NCBI RefSeq assembly: GCF_014191605.1
Contig: NZ_JACHWU010000002.1
Location: 846,647-910,646, forward strand
Source of the DNA: Prauserella isguenensis
GTDB taxonomy: Bacteria; Actinomycetota; Actinomycetes; Mycobacteriales; Pseudonocardiaceae
Reading direction: 5' to 3'
DNA length: 64,000 nt
The notes below the pieces were generated by a model. It ran no database searches. It was not told the DNA's origin and worked only from the letters and a program-made list of their open reading frames with translations. Position 1 is the stretch's first letter; each line of letters starts with the position of its first letter. Positions 28,846 through 36,607 of the stretch are shown in pieces. The translations under genes and the position numbers were made by a program.

Positions 28846-29028
28846 CTACGACTCCTTCGTTCGGATGTGGCCGCGGCGAACGGCGTTGGCGAACTTCCGA
28901 GGCACCGTGATCTTCCGCCCGTCGGGGGCCGTCACCTCGACGAGATCGGGCGCTGTCGGCTTCGCCACCCACCGCGCGCGGCGACTGCGCGTGCGGGAGC
29001 GGGAGGTACGGCGCTTGGGGACCGCCAT
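28846..29028 (-). CDS. rpmF: 50S ribosomal protein L32, zinc-free (C-) paralogue
   Basis: A 60-aa protein starting [20 protein letters not shown], the L32 signature, and ending GHIRTKES. It has no cysteines, whereas zinc-binding L32 proteins carry paired CxxC motifs. Its ATG overlaps the stop codon of the upstream 40-codon ORF (TGATG), implying translational coupling. With L36 and the CobW-domain gene it belongs to a Zur-type operon. The zinc-containing copies are expected elsewhere in the genome. Confidence 0.92.
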   Translation of the reverse strand: MAVPKRRTSRSRTRSRRARWVAKPTAPDLVEVTAPDGRKITVPRKFANAVRRGHIRTKES

Positions 29029-29150
29029 CAGTGACCAGCCTCCCCCGCGCCGAACGCCGCCGGCGGCACCATGCCGCCGGTGCCGAACTCCGCCGCGGGC
29101 CCGGCGTCGGACCCGGCCTGCCGGTGGCCCGTTCGTTCTTCCGTTGTCAT
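29028..29150 (-). CDS. Unrecognised 40-aa protein encoded between the CobW-domain gene and L32
   Basis: A short ORF beginning [20 protein letters not shown] and ending [12 protein letters not shown]. Its ATG overlaps the stop of the CobW-domain gene (ATGA), its own stop overlaps the L32 ATG (TGATG), and AAAGGA lies 7 bases upstream of its start. The tight coupling supports real translation. The sequence is Gly/Ala/Glu-rich, probably disordered, with two His residues and no Cys. No family is recognised. It may be a zinc-starvation peptide or serve mainly to couple translation. Confidence 0.6.
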   Translation of the reverse strand: MTTEERTGHRQAGSDAGPAAEFGTGGMVPPAAFGAGEAGH

Positions 29151-30412
29151 GCCTGGTCCTTTCGACTGTCCGCCGTCGTCGTGTCGGTCGATTCGAAGTC
29201 GTCGCAGGGGTCTGTGTGCCACGCCCCGAACGGGTCGGCGTAGCCGCGCCAGGCGTCCTCCCCCTCTGCCAGTTCGGCATCGGTGAGCAACGCCCCGCGC
29301 AGCGCGTCGGTGATCGCCTCGGGCGAGACCTGATGGGTGAGGATCAGCAGTTCCTGCGTGCGATCGCCGAACCGGGGGTGCCAGTCCAGTGCCGCTTTCG
29401 CCCGACGTTGTGCATCGACCCGGTCCCACTCGGCGTCGTCGGCGCCCGCGAGCCAGCCGCCCGCGTGCCCGATCCGCAGCGAACCACCGGCGGATTCCAC
29501 CCACAGCGCGACGTCCGGCTGACTCGCGACCCACGCCCGGCCACGGGTGTGGACGACGCCGTCGAACAGCACGTCCATCGCATCGTGCAGGCGCTCCGGA
29601 TGGAACGGGCGCGGATCCGCGAACAGCGTGAGTGCGACGCCGGCATCGGCCCCCAGCGGCGGGGTTCCCCTGAGGAGCGGGGCGTGCGGATCGTCGATCA
29701 CGCCGCGGCGCGCCGATACCGGCACAGCCTGGAGCACGGACGGCAGGTCGTCGCCGAACGTGGCGCGCGGCGCGCCGGGAGCGAGCCGGTCGAGCACGGC
29801 CGCGAGACGGACGGCATCCCAGCCGTCGTCCGCCCGGCCGGTGATCACCAGCGCGTCGGCGAAGGCGACCTGCCCCACCGCGACCTGCGCCAGTGTCCGG
29901 TCCTCGTCGGGAGTGACGGCGAAGTCCCTGCCATGGCACTCGGACAGGTCACCGTCGCCCGTGGCGTCGGCGAGCCAGGTTCCCTCGTCGACCACGGCCG
30001 TCACCGCCTCGACGTCCAGTACGTCGGTAACGGTCCCCTCGCCGACCACCACGTTGGCGAGGGCCCAGCACACCGGCTCCGGCTCCAGTACCGGATCGAG
30101 ATGCAGCACGATCCGCCGCACCTCCCCCCGGCCCGCCAGGCGCCGCAACAGCGGCAGCACGTCCTCGCGGAGCGTGCAGGAGACGCAACCGTGGGCGAGT
30201 TCCAACACCGTCGACGACTCGGCCGGCGCCGACGACTCCGCCGTCGCCCACCGCACGTCCCGGCGCACGATCCCTTCGGTGAGTCCCCGCAGATCGTGGT
30301 GCACGACGATCGCGTCGGGGTCGTCCGCCAACAGCCTGTCGCAGACGCCTCGCGTCGACGTCCTGTCCAGACCCGTGACCACCACGAGACGCGTGCGCTC
30401 GTCCTCTTGCAC
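29147..30412 (-). CDS. CobW-domain protein, Rv0106-like, Zur-regulated
   Basis: A 421-aa CobW/COG0523-like protein. The N-terminal nucleotide-binding site is degenerate: where G3E GTPases have GxxGxGKT there is [12 protein letters not shown] (residues 12-23). The metal motif CxCC is CVSC ([13 protein letters not shown], Cys76 and Cys79). The CobW C-terminal domain is clear ([20 protein letters not shown]). The ending [16 protein letters not shown] and [15 protein letters not shown] closely resemble mycobacterial Rv0106 as I remember it. Mycobacterial members are induced by zinc depletion, and one group (MRF) recruits the hibernation factor MPY to C- ribosomes. GTG start at 30412; first gene of the operon with the 40-aa ORF, L32 and L36. 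Confidence 0.85.
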   Translation of the reverse strand: MQEDERTRLVVVTGLDRTSTRGVCDRLLADDPDAIVVHHDLRGLTEGIVRRDVRWATAESSAPAESSTVLELAHGCVSCTLREDVLPLLRRLAGRGEVRRIVLHLDPVLEPEPVCWALANVVVGEGTVTDVLDVEAVTAVVDEGTWLADATGDGDLSECHGRDFAVTPDEDRTLAQVAVGQVAFADALVITGRADDGWDAVRLAAVLDRLAPGAPRATFGDDLPSVLQAVPVSARRGVIDDPHAPLLRGTPPLGADAGVALTLFADPRPFHPERLHDAMDVLFDGVVHTRGRAWVASQPDVALWVESAGGSLRIGHAGGWLAGADDAEWDRVDAQRRAKAALDWHPRFGDRTQELLILTHQVSPEAITDALRGALLTDAELAEGEDAWRGYADPFGAWHTDPCDDFESTDTTTADSRKDQA

Positions 30413-30431
30413 GTAGCAACCTCTAGCTTAT

Positions 30432-30446
30432 TGACAATGATTTCCA
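30432..30446 (-). promoter_or_regulatory. Zur box 1
   Basis: The minus strand reads TGGAAATCATTGTCA, matching 13 of 15 positions of the actinobacterial Zur consensus TGAAAATCATTTTCA. It sits 20 bp upstream of the CobW-domain gene start and inside a CCTCTAG/CTAGAGG inverted repeat (30420-30426, 30448-30454). Confidence 0.78.
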
Positions 30447-30464
30447 ACTAGAGGCTAGACTAAC

Positions 30465-30479
30465 TGAAAACGACTTTCA
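30465..30479 (+). promoter_or_regulatory. Zur box 2
   Basis: TGAAAACGACTTTCA matches 13 of 15 positions of TGAAAATGATTTTCA. It lies 51 bp upstream of the Cys-rich small protein and 53 bp upstream of the CobW-domain gene, so both directions could be repressed by Zur-Zn. Confidence 0.82.
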
Positions 30480-30529
30480 ACAAGGCACCGGGTCGTGCCA
30501 CGTACCGGCCGACGAGGAAGTGGACCGAG

Positions 30530-30931
30530 ATGCAACAGACACCGAGCACCGGACAGCACACCGATTCCGCCTTCACCGTCGTGCTGTGCGACGACTGCGG
30601 GGGCGACGAACCCGCGGCGGCACTCGACGCCTTGCGCGACGTCGTCCGTCGCAGTCCGCACGCTGTGCTCGTCCGCGCGCACTGCCCCCTGGGGCGCCTG
30701 TGGTGCCGAGCGAGGACGAAGGCCCACACCGCAGGGCGCGTCGTACTCGTGCAGCCGTGCACCACGGACCGGACCCCGACGGGCGCCACCGTGATCGTCG
30801 GCCCTGTGCGCACGGCCGGCGACGTGGCGGCGTTGACGCATTGGCTCGAGTCGACACCACTCACGCCCGGTGCCCTTCCAGCACGGCTACGGCAAGTGGA
30901 GAACCGCCGACGACGCACCGGGCTCAACTGA
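30530..30931 (+). CDS. Zur-associated Cys-rich small protein, ferredoxin/thioredoxin-like candidate
   Basis: A 133-aa protein with FTVVLCDDCGGDEPAAALDAL (Cys20, Cys23), AHCPLGRLWCR (Cys52, Cys59) and VLVQPC (Cys77). The order (beta strand, CxxC, helix, then two further cysteines) resembles thioredoxin-like [2Fe-2S] ferredoxin folds, but the metal is not known and zinc is possible. It is transcribed divergently from the zinc-free ribosomal protein operon with a Zur box in its promoter region. GAGGAAG precedes the ATG. It could be a metal chaperone or sensor used during zinc limitation; this is inference. Confidence 0.68.
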   Translation: MQQTPSTGQHTDSAFTVVLCDDCGGDEPAAALDALRDVVRRSPHAVLVRAHCPLGRLWCRARTKAHTAGRVVLVQPCTTDRTPTGATVIVGPVRTAGDVAALTHWLESTPLTPGALPARLRQVENRRRRTGLN

Positions 30932-31018
30932 CGCCGACTTCGAGGTTCACACAAGGCGGTTCCGCCGGCCCGTCCACCGTGGACAGACTCGTGGTGCTCA
31001 CTCCGCCGGCGACACGGG

Positions 31019-31738
31019 TCATCCGCGGCGGAGCGCGAACGTGGTCAGCTCGGGACTGCCCACGGCGGTGAGCGCGAGGTCGTGCTCGGCGGTCTCGCCG
31101 CGCAGAACCGATTCGGTGACCAGGTGCCAGCCGTAGGACACACGGCGCTCGTCGACCAGGCCCTCCCCCGCGTAGGTGCGATACGTCATGTGCCAGGTGA
31201 CGGCCTCGTCACCAGCCGGCTCGGCGCGGGCCAGGCCTTCGTAGTACAGGCGACCGACACGCGCCGTGGACGCGACCGCCTCGGGCACGTGGACCGGCTC
31301 CGACGGCGGCTGCAGGTTCACCACCGCGACACCCCCGGACACGAGACGTCCGGACAGCAGCGACCACAACGCGGCGCGCTGCGCACTGTCGAAATGCCCG
31401 AGCACGTTCATCGCGACGAGGCCGCCGATCCGCTCCGGCAGGTCGACCCCGGGGAATGCAGCGGGCAGGACCGTGACACGTTCCCGCAGTCCGCGGTCGG
31501 CGTTGACCTTCGCCAGCAACGCGGCTCGCAGACCGGGCGAGGGCTCGACGGCGAGGATCTCCGCGTCGGGCAGGGCCTCGGCGAGTAGCACCGTGCCCTG
31601 CCCGCTGCCCGCCCCGAGGTCGACGACGGTTCCCGTCACCCCGGTCAGCGCGCCGGTGACCACGGGGCCCAACGCCGTCCAGAACGGACCGATGAGCAGG
31701 TCGACGAACTCGGCGGACTCGGCGTATTCGTCGTTCAT
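31019..31738 (-). CDS. Class I SAM-dependent methyltransferase
   Basis: A 239-aa methyltransferase with motif I VVDLGAGSGQGTVLLAEALP (about residues 38-57), then ILAVEPSPGLRAALLAKV and GLVAMNVLGHFDSAQR. The start is the ATG at 31738 (MNDEYAESAEF) with AAAGG upstream. The substrate is unknown. It lies just right of the Zur-controlled small-protein gene but points toward it, and a TGATAA/TTATCA inverted repeat lies about 100 bp upstream. Association with zinc response is possible but unproven. Confidence 0.85.
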   Translation of the reverse strand: MNDEYAESAEFVDLLIGPFWTALGPVVTGALTGVTGTVVDLGAGSGQGTVLLAEALPDAEILAVEPSPGLRAALLAKVNADRGLRERVTVLPAAFPGVDLPERIGGLVAMNVLGHFDSAQRAALWSLLSGRLVSGGVAVVNLQPPSEPVHVPEAVASTARVGRLYYEGLARAEPAGDEAVTWHMTYRTYAGEGLVDERRVSYGWHLVTESVLRGETAEHDLALTAVGSPELTTFALRRG

Positions 31739-31840
31739 GCGTGCCTTTCGATGGTGAGAACGTCCACGAGCGGGTCGTCGCCGAGCACGACGCCGACGGA
31801 GTTCGGAGGGCTGGAGGGCTGCACCCCCAACCCGAACACA

Positions 31841-31868
31841 TGATAACGACAATCGATGTCAATTATCA
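31841..31868. promoter_or_regulatory. AT-rich inverted repeat, candidate Fur/Zur-type operator
   Basis: TGATAA at 31841-31846 and TTATCA at 31863-31868 flank an inner GACA-N5-TGTC palindrome. The minus-strand segment TGACATCGATTGTCG (31848-31862) matches 11 of 15 positions of the Zur consensus. It lies upstream of the methyltransferase gene. Assignment to Zur is weak. Confidence 0.4.
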
Positions 31869-32017
31869 GCGGCGAACCGGTGATGTCGAGACGGTCAAGG
31901 GCGGCCACCGCTATGAGCCGGTTCGCCCGCGACCGCGAGGCCGAGGTTGCTCGTTGTTGCCGGCAGGGGCGACGAACCTCGACGTGTACAGCGCGCGACC
32001 AGGGGAAGCCGAGGGGC

Positions 32018-32345
32018 ATGACCGACGATCGCAACGAGTTGACGACGTTCGTCCGAACCCGCCTGGACGAGGACGAGCAACGACACGCCCGGCACCTGCT
32101 CCCGTACCTGGACGAGGCCGAACGCCGCGGCCGGATCCGCATCATGCGCACCGACGACGGGCAGGGGCTGCACCTGGCGGCCGGCCCGTTGGCAGCACAG
32201 GAGGAACGCGTCCCCGTTCCGTTTTCCCGAGAAGGTGACCTACCTGCGCCGCGAGATCACCGAGCGCGAGGACTCCGACACGCTGAAACTGATCGCGTCG
32301 GTGTACGCCGGGCACGCCGACTGGCGTCCCGAATGGCAGCTGTGA
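32018..32345 (+). pseudogene. Frameshifted small actinobacterial protein (DUF6221-like)
   Basis: The first frame encodes MTDDRNELTTFVRTRLDEDE and continues to VPVPF, then loses homology. The frame one base off resumes PEKVTYLRREITERE and ends YAGHADWRPEWQL at 32345. The N-terminal LTxFVRxRLDEDE and the C-terminal YAGHxDWRxEW are typical of DUF6221 proteins (about 110 aa). Removing one T from the TTTT run near 32221-32224 would restore a single 108-aa frame. This can be a real mutation, slippage or a sequencing error. A GAGGGG ribosome-binding site is present. Confidence 0.65.
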
Positions 32346-32364
32346 GCAGGGAGGCACCCGACGC

Positions 32365-32408
32365 GTGTGGCGGGGCGGCGTCCCGTTGAGGTCGCCGCCC
32401 CGCCACAC
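32365..32408. terminator. Bidirectional hairpin terminator
   Basis: A perfect 16-bp stem (32365-32380 with 32393-32408), with a 12-nt loop, lies between the DUF6221-like gene and the convergent DUF4235 operon. Confidence 0.82.
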
Positions 32409-32490
32409 AGCGTTATGTCACACGAAACAACGTTCTCGCACCACGAAATCGGGCCCGGCGGGCACCAGAGTCCTCAGTGGACCGGTCAGA

Positions 32491-32754
32491 CTATTCGTCA
32501 CCGGGCCATGTCCCGCTCGCGTGCTCATAACCCGAGGCACCGGCACGATCCACAGCCGCCTTGACGGCGCCGAAAACGGCGCCCTGGAGCGCGGCGGCGA
32601 GTACCACCTGCCATGCGGGGTACCGTCGATCCGTGGCCTGCGGCGCGGTGTCCTGCCCGCTGACGCGCTTCCACACCTTCCCGAACAGTGTCGTCGCCAG
32701 CATGCCACCGGCGGCACCGATCGGAATGCTGAGTGCCTTGTACAGCAGTTTCAT
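32491..32754 (-). CDS. DUF4235 family membrane protein
   Basis: An 87-aa protein: MKLLYKALSIPIGAAGGMLA, a first hydrophobic helix, then FGKVWKRVSGQ and a second segment WQVVLAAALQGAVFGAVKAAVDRAG. This matches DUF4235, a small actinobacterial membrane protein usually encoded with DUF3618 and a holin-like protein. Its start overlaps the DUF3618 stop by 4 bp (ATGA), and GGAGG lies upstream. Function unknown; the cluster is often linked to envelope stress in actinomycetes. Confidence 0.85.
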   Translation of the reverse strand: MKLLYKALSIPIGAAGGMLATTLFGKVWKRVSGQDTAPQATDRRYPAWQVVLAAALQGAVFGAVKAAVDRAGASGYEHASGTWPGDE

Positions 32755-33077
32755 CGCCTAGTCCTCCAGACGATCATGCCTCCGCCCACGAGCACGACGA
32801 GCGCCCCGACGACGACCGGCCCGCGTGCGTGCGTCGCCGACGCCCACAGCCGATCGGCGGTGCCTTTCGCCTGCGCCGCAGCGGCGAGCGCCACAGCCGT
32901 CAGCCGACTGCGCGCCGACGCGGTGTGCTCGGCGGCGAGCCCCTTGGCGCGGTTCGGTACGTCCAACTTGTACGCGAGCGCCCGCGCCGTCTGCCCGAGT
33001 TCCTTGCGGGTGAGCTCGATGTCCATTCGAGCCTGATGGGGGTCCTTGGGAAAGGACGACTCCTCACGTTCGTTCAT
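32751..33077 (-). CDS. DUF3618 family protein
   Basis: A 108-aa protein. The motif ARMDIELTRKELGQTARALAYKLDVPNRA (residues about 16-44; core LTRKELGQTARAL) is the DUF3618 signature. A C-terminal transmembrane helix (VVVGALVVLVGGGMIVW) ends in RTRR. It overlaps both neighbours by 4 bp, so holin-like, DUF3618 and DUF4235 form one translationally coupled operon. Function unknown. Confidence 0.87.
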   Translation of the reverse strand: MNEREESSFPKDPHQARMDIELTRKELGQTARALAYKLDVPNRAKGLAAEHTASARSRLTAVALAAAAQAKGTADRLWASATHARGPVVVGALVVLVGGGMIVWRTRR

Positions 33078-33490
33078 CGGCGCAACGACTCCTTCGCACT
33101 CGCCACATCGGCACGCACGCTCTCGGCGGCTTCGGTCGGCACCGGCGGCCCCGCCTTCGCCACCGATTTCCGTCCGGCCAGCGCGAGCGCACCCGCCGTG
33201 AGCAGCAAGCCGCCGCCGACCACGAGAGCAGCGGTCCATCCGGGCACGATCAACGCCAGCGCGAGGATCGCGGCGGCGACGAGCGCTCCGCCTCCGAACA
33301 ACGCCGCCACGGCGGCCGCGCCACCGAGACCGGCGCCGACGCCATAACGCATCCCCTTGCTGCGCATCTCGGCGACCGCAAGGGTCAGTTCGTCCCGGAC
33401 GAGCCGCTTCACCTCGGCGGAGAGCTCCTCGATCAGCTCCGCCACCGACCGGTCGTCCGTGCTCGGTTCGCGGTGATCGTCGTAGACCAT
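33074..33490 (-). CDS. Actinobacterial holin-like superfamily protein (Phage_holin_3_6/DUF1469)
   Basis: A 138-aa protein. An amphipathic N-terminal part (SVAELIEELSAEVKRLVRDELTLAVAEM, residues 15-42) is followed by two membrane segments (GLGGAAAVAALFGGGALVAAAILALALIVPG and ALVVGGGLLLTAGALALAGR, each described in part) and a charged tail. Despite the family name there is no phage context. It is the first gene of the three-gene membrane operon; its ATG is at 33490. Confidence 0.85.
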   Translation of the reverse strand: MVYDDHREPSTDDRSVAELIEELSAEVKRLVRDELTLAVAEMRSKGMRYGVGAGLGGAAAVAALFGGGALVAAAILALALIVPGWTAALVVGGGLLLTAGALALAGRKSVAKAGPPVPTEAAESVRADVASAKESLRR

Positions 33491-33555
33491 GACAACCTCA
33501 ATCCCCCTTCGCCGGGCCGACTCGCGGACACCTGCGCCATGGCTAGCACGGCCGG

Positions 33556-33580
33556 GCGCCGGCGAAACGTTCGCCGGCGC
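33556..33580. terminator. Hairpin downstream of padR-type gene
   Basis: An 11-bp stem (33556-33566 with 33570-33580) closes on a 3-nt loop and is centred on AACGTT. It lies 153-177 bp after the stop codon of the PadR-type gene and upstream of the holin-like operon. The surrounding 242-bp gap holds no gene that I recognise. Confidence 0.5.
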
Positions 33581-33732
33581 GGCCAGGGCGGGGGCTGCCG
33601 AGGCAGGCACCCGCTGCGTTCCCACGCACGGCGGGCGAGACGTCGCTCGCGTCCGCCCTGAGAAACCGCCTGACCCGCTCCGGGTGGGAAGTGCGCCGCC
33701 TGCTCGGCGGCCTGCACTCGGGTTGCCCGCGC

Positions 33733-34317
33733 TCAGCAGCCGTCGAGTTCGTCGACCAGCGTGAAGCCGTCGTCGATCCACGCCAGCTCGGTGCGCGCAC
33801 GGGCGATCAGCCCGTCGTAGGCGTAGATCTTGTAGCGGACCGCGAGTTCGGCCTCGCGCTGGTTCAGCTTCTCGATTCGTGCCGCCAGGGTGGGGTGGCT
33901 GCGGTCGACGAGGCTCGCCCGGGTGCGTTCGAGCATCGCGAGGTGTTCTTCCCAGTAGGACCGCTGCTGGCGCAGTTGCTCACGCACGGCCGCCGGGTCG
34001 GCGAAGTCGAAATACGCGGCCTTCAGGTAGGCCGGGTCCCGCTGCCGCTGCGGCACCAGGGGCGACTCCATCCATGCCCGGAACGCGGCCAGCCCCTCGT
34101 CGGTGACGTGGTACTCCTTCTTCGTCCCCTTCTTCCCCCACGGGACTTCGACCGAGGTGAGCAGCCCTTCTCGCTCCATCCGGTTGAGCTCGGGGTAGAT
34201 CTGGGAGTCCGGAGCGTGCCAGACGTGCGCGACGGACGTACTGAAGCTCTTCGAGATGTCGTACCCGGTCATCGGACGCCCCGTCAGCAGCGCGATCAGC
34301 GCCCATCGCAGCGACAC
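33733..34317 (-). CDS. PadR-family transcriptional regulator (candidate vanillate regulator)
   Basis: A 194-aa PadR protein with the N-terminal winged helix LRWALIALLTGRPMTGYDISK, SQIYPELNRMEREGLL and the VPWGKKGTKKEYHVTDEG wing, followed by the C-terminal Vir-type helical dimer domain (residues 90-185). GTG start at 34317 with GGAGGGG upstream. It is divergent from vanA-vanB across 110 bp that contain a palindromic element. PadR-type repressors commonly release DNA on binding phenolic acids, so control of the vanillate genes is likely. Confidence 0.88.
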   Translation of the reverse strand: MSLRWALIALLTGRPMTGYDISKSFSTSVAHVWHAPDSQIYPELNRMEREGLLTSVEVPWGKKGTKKEYHVTDEGLAAFRAWMESPLVPQRQRDPAYLKAAYFDFADPAAVREQLRQQRSYWEEHLAMLERTRASLVDRSHPTLAARIEKLNQREAELAVRYKIYAYDGLIARARTELAWIDDGFTLVDELDGC

Positions 34318-34343
34318 GTTCCCCTCCTCTCCGAACCGGTCAC

Positions 34344-34378
34344 GCTATCGACCCTTGCCAACTCACTATATCGATAGC
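34344..34378. promoter_or_regulatory. Candidate PadR operator between padR and vanA
   Basis: GCTATCGA (34344-34351) and TCGATAGC (34371-34378) form an 8-bp inverted repeat, and the right arm includes a TATCGATA palindrome (34369-34376). The element lies in the divergent promoter region 50-84 bp before vanA. Confidence 0.6.
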
Positions 34379-34427
34379 TAGTTTGTGGCTCGAACCGCAC
34401 ATACCTCTCTCCATAGGGAGTTGGCCA

Positions 34428-35579
34428 ATGACGCTCACCTCTCCTCCGACGGCCGCACCCGCGACGCCCACCGGGTCCGCGGCGCCCACCACGGCCGCGG
34501 CCAAGATCTTCAACCACCCGCGCAACGCCTGGTACGTCGCGGCCTGGAACCACGAGGTCACCGGCAAACAGCCGCTGGCACGTACCGTCGCGGGCGTTCC
34601 GCTCGCCCTGTGGCGCAACACCGAGGGACGCGCCGTCGCGCTCGCCGACGCCTGCTGGCACCGGCTCGCGCCGCTGTCGAAAGGCAAGATCCTCGGCGAC
34701 GAACTGCAGTGCCCGTACCACGGCCTGCGCTACAACTCGACCGGCCGCTGCACCGCCATGCCCGCCCAGGAGACGCTCAATCCGAGTGCGGTCGTGCCCT
34801 CGTACCCCGTCGTCGAGCGCTACCGGTACGTGTGGGTCTGGGTGGGCGATCCCGACCTGGCCGATCCGACGACCGTGCCCGACATGCACCAGATGGACGA
34901 CCCGTCATGGGCCGGTGACGGCGAGACCATCCATGCCGACTGCAACTATCAGCTCGTCCTCGACAACCTGATGGATCTCACCCACGAGGAGTTCGTGCAC
35001 TCCTCGAGCATCGGCCAGGACGAGCTCTCCGAGGCCGAATTCGACGTGACGCACGACGGCGACACCGTCACCGTCACGCGCTGGATGCGCGACATCGACG
35101 CTCCGCCGTTCTGGCTGAAGAACATGCGCGACAAGTTCCCCGGTTTCGAGGGCAGGGTCGACCGCTGGCAGATCATCACGTTCCAGGCGCCGGGCACGAT
35201 CTGCATCGATGTCGGCGTCGCCAAGGCAGGCACCGGTGCGCCCGAGGGCGACCGCAGCCAGGGTGTCAACGGCTTCGTGATGAACACGATCACGCCCGAG
35301 ACCGACCGCAGCTGCCACTACTTCTGGGCGTTCATGCGCAACTACTGCCTGGACAGCCAGACCATCACCACCCAGCTCCGCCAGGCCGTGCACGGCGTCT
35401 TCGGCGAGGACGAGGACATGCTGCGCGCCCAGCAGAGTGCGATCGACGCCAACCCCGGGCACGAGTTCTACAGCCTCAACATCGACGCGGGCGGGATGTG
35501 GGTACGCCGGATCCTCGAGCGGATGCTGGCAGCCGAGGGACGGCCGTCGGCGGTCTCCGCAGCGGGGCGGGATGCCTGA
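34428..35579 (+). CDS. vanA: Vanillate O-demethylase oxygenase subunit (Rieske non-heme iron)
   Basis: A 383-aa terminal oxygenase that would demethylate vanillate to protocatechuate and formaldehyde. The Rieske [2Fe-2S] ligands are Cys76 and His78 (CWHRLAPLS) and Cys95 and His98 (CPYHGL). The mononuclear iron site is DLTHEEFVH (His186, His191). The start is the ATG at 34428 after AGGGAG. The stop overlaps the vanB start (TGATG). A VanB-type reductase and an aromatic-acid transporter follow. Other aryl-O-demethylases of the group (such as those for syringate or dicamba) are alternatives. Confidence 0.88.
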   Translation: MTLTSPPTAAPATPTGSAAPTTAAAKIFNHPRNAWYVAAWNHEVTGKQPLARTVAGVPLALWRNTEGRAVALADACWHRLAPLSKGKILGDELQCPYHGLRYNSTGRCTAMPAQETLNPSAVVPSYPVVERYRYVWVWVGDPDLADPTTVPDMHQMDDPSWAGDGETIHADCNYQLVLDNLMDLTHEEFVHSSSIGQDELSEAEFDVTHDGDTVTVTRWMRDIDAPPFWLKNMRDKFPGFEGRVDRWQIITFQAPGTICIDVGVAKAGTGAPEGDRSQGVNGFVMNTITPETDRSCHYFWAFMRNYCLDSQTITTQLRQAVHGVFGEDEDMLRAQQSAIDANPGHEFYSLNIDAGGMWVRRILERMLAAEGRPSAVSAAGRDA

Positions 35580-36571
35580 TGGTGGTTCAGGCCCAGTCCC
35601 GCCGGCAGCAGGCACGGGTCGTCGAGGCCGGTGACGTCGCGGACGGCGTCCGCCGGATCGTGCTGGAGGTCGCCCACCCCGAACACGCGGCGCCCGGTAC
35701 GCACCTCGACGTCGAGCTGTCCACACGCGACGGATGGTTCAATCGGTCCTACTCCATCGTCCACTCCGAGAACGGCGGCCGCCTGCTCACCCTGAGCGTG
35801 CAGCTCTCGCCCAGCTCTCGTGGTGGTTCGAAGGCGATGCACGCGCTGACCGTCGGTGACGAACTCACCGTCACCGGCCCGCTGCAGAACTTCCCACTCG
35901 CGGTCGGCGCCGGTCGTTACGTGCTGGTCGCCGGTGGAATCGGCGTCACCGCACTGGTCGCCATGGCCACCGCACTGCGCCGCCGCGGCGCCGACTACGA
36001 ACTCGTGCTCGTCGGCCGCAGTCGCCGGTACATGGCGTATCTGGACGAGCTGTGCGCCGAGCACGGCGACCGCGTCCGTGTTCACGTCGACGACGAGGGC
36101 ACGCCGTTGTCGGTTCCCGAGCTCGTCGGCGACGTCGCCGCAGGTCCGACCGGCAGCGAGGTGTACATGTGCGGCCCGATCGGACTGATGGACGCGATCA
36201 GGGCGAGCTGGACCGAGCACGCGCTGCCGGAGGCCAACCTGCGGTTCGAGACCTTCGGCTCCAGTGGCCGGTTCGGCGCCGAGGAGTTCCGAGTGCGCAT
36301 TCCCCAGGCCGACCGCGAGGTCGTCGTGGCGCCCGACACCTCCATCCTGGACGCCCTGGACGCGGCCGGAATCGACACGCTCTCGGACTGCCGTAAGGGC
36401 GAATGCGGGCTCTGCCTGGCCAAGGTCGTCGAGGTCGACGGAACGATCGACCACCGCGACGTCTTTCTCAGCGAGACGCAGAAGGAGCGCTGTGCCAACC
36501 TGTGCCTCTGCGTCTCCCGCGCGGTGGCCGGCGACGGCGACCGCGCCACCGTCACCCTCCGGGTCCCCTGA
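35579..36571 (+). CDS. vanB: Vanillate O-demethylase reductase subunit (FMN, plant-type ferredoxin)
   Basis: A 330-aa class IA-type reductase that passes electrons from NAD(P)H to VanA. The order is flavin domain (RSYSIVHSENGGRLLTLSVQ near 58), NAD-binding domain (YVLVAGGIGVTALVAMA, VYMCGPIGLMDAI) and a C-terminal [2Fe-2S] domain with SDCRKGECGLCLAK and the fourth ligand in the NLCLCVSRA region. Translational coupling with vanA through TGATG. This is the expected VanAB electron chain. Confidence 0.9.
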   Translation: MVVQAQSRRQQARVVEAGDVADGVRRIVLEVAHPEHAAPGTHLDVELSTRDGWFNRSYSIVHSENGGRLLTLSVQLSPSSRGGSKAMHALTVGDELTVTGPLQNFPLAVGAGRYVLVAGGIGVTALVAMATALRRRGADYELVLVGRSRRYMAYLDELCAEHGDRVRVHVDDEGTPLSVPELVGDVAAGPTGSEVYMCGPIGLMDAIRASWTEHALPEANLRFETFGSSGRFGAEEFRVRIPQADREVVVAPDTSILDALDAAGIDTLSDCRKGECGLCLAKVVEVDGTIDHRDVFLSETQKERCANLCLCVSRAVAGDGDRATVTLRVP

Positions 36572-36607
36572 ACGGGCCTCCCGGTCCCCTCACCTTTGGA
36601 CACCTGA

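Noticed and set aside
33074..33490. Prophage indicated by a holin-like protein
   Set aside because: The gene belongs to the common actinobacterial holin-like/DUF3618/DUF4235 membrane operon; no other phage gene, integrase or attachment site is nearby.
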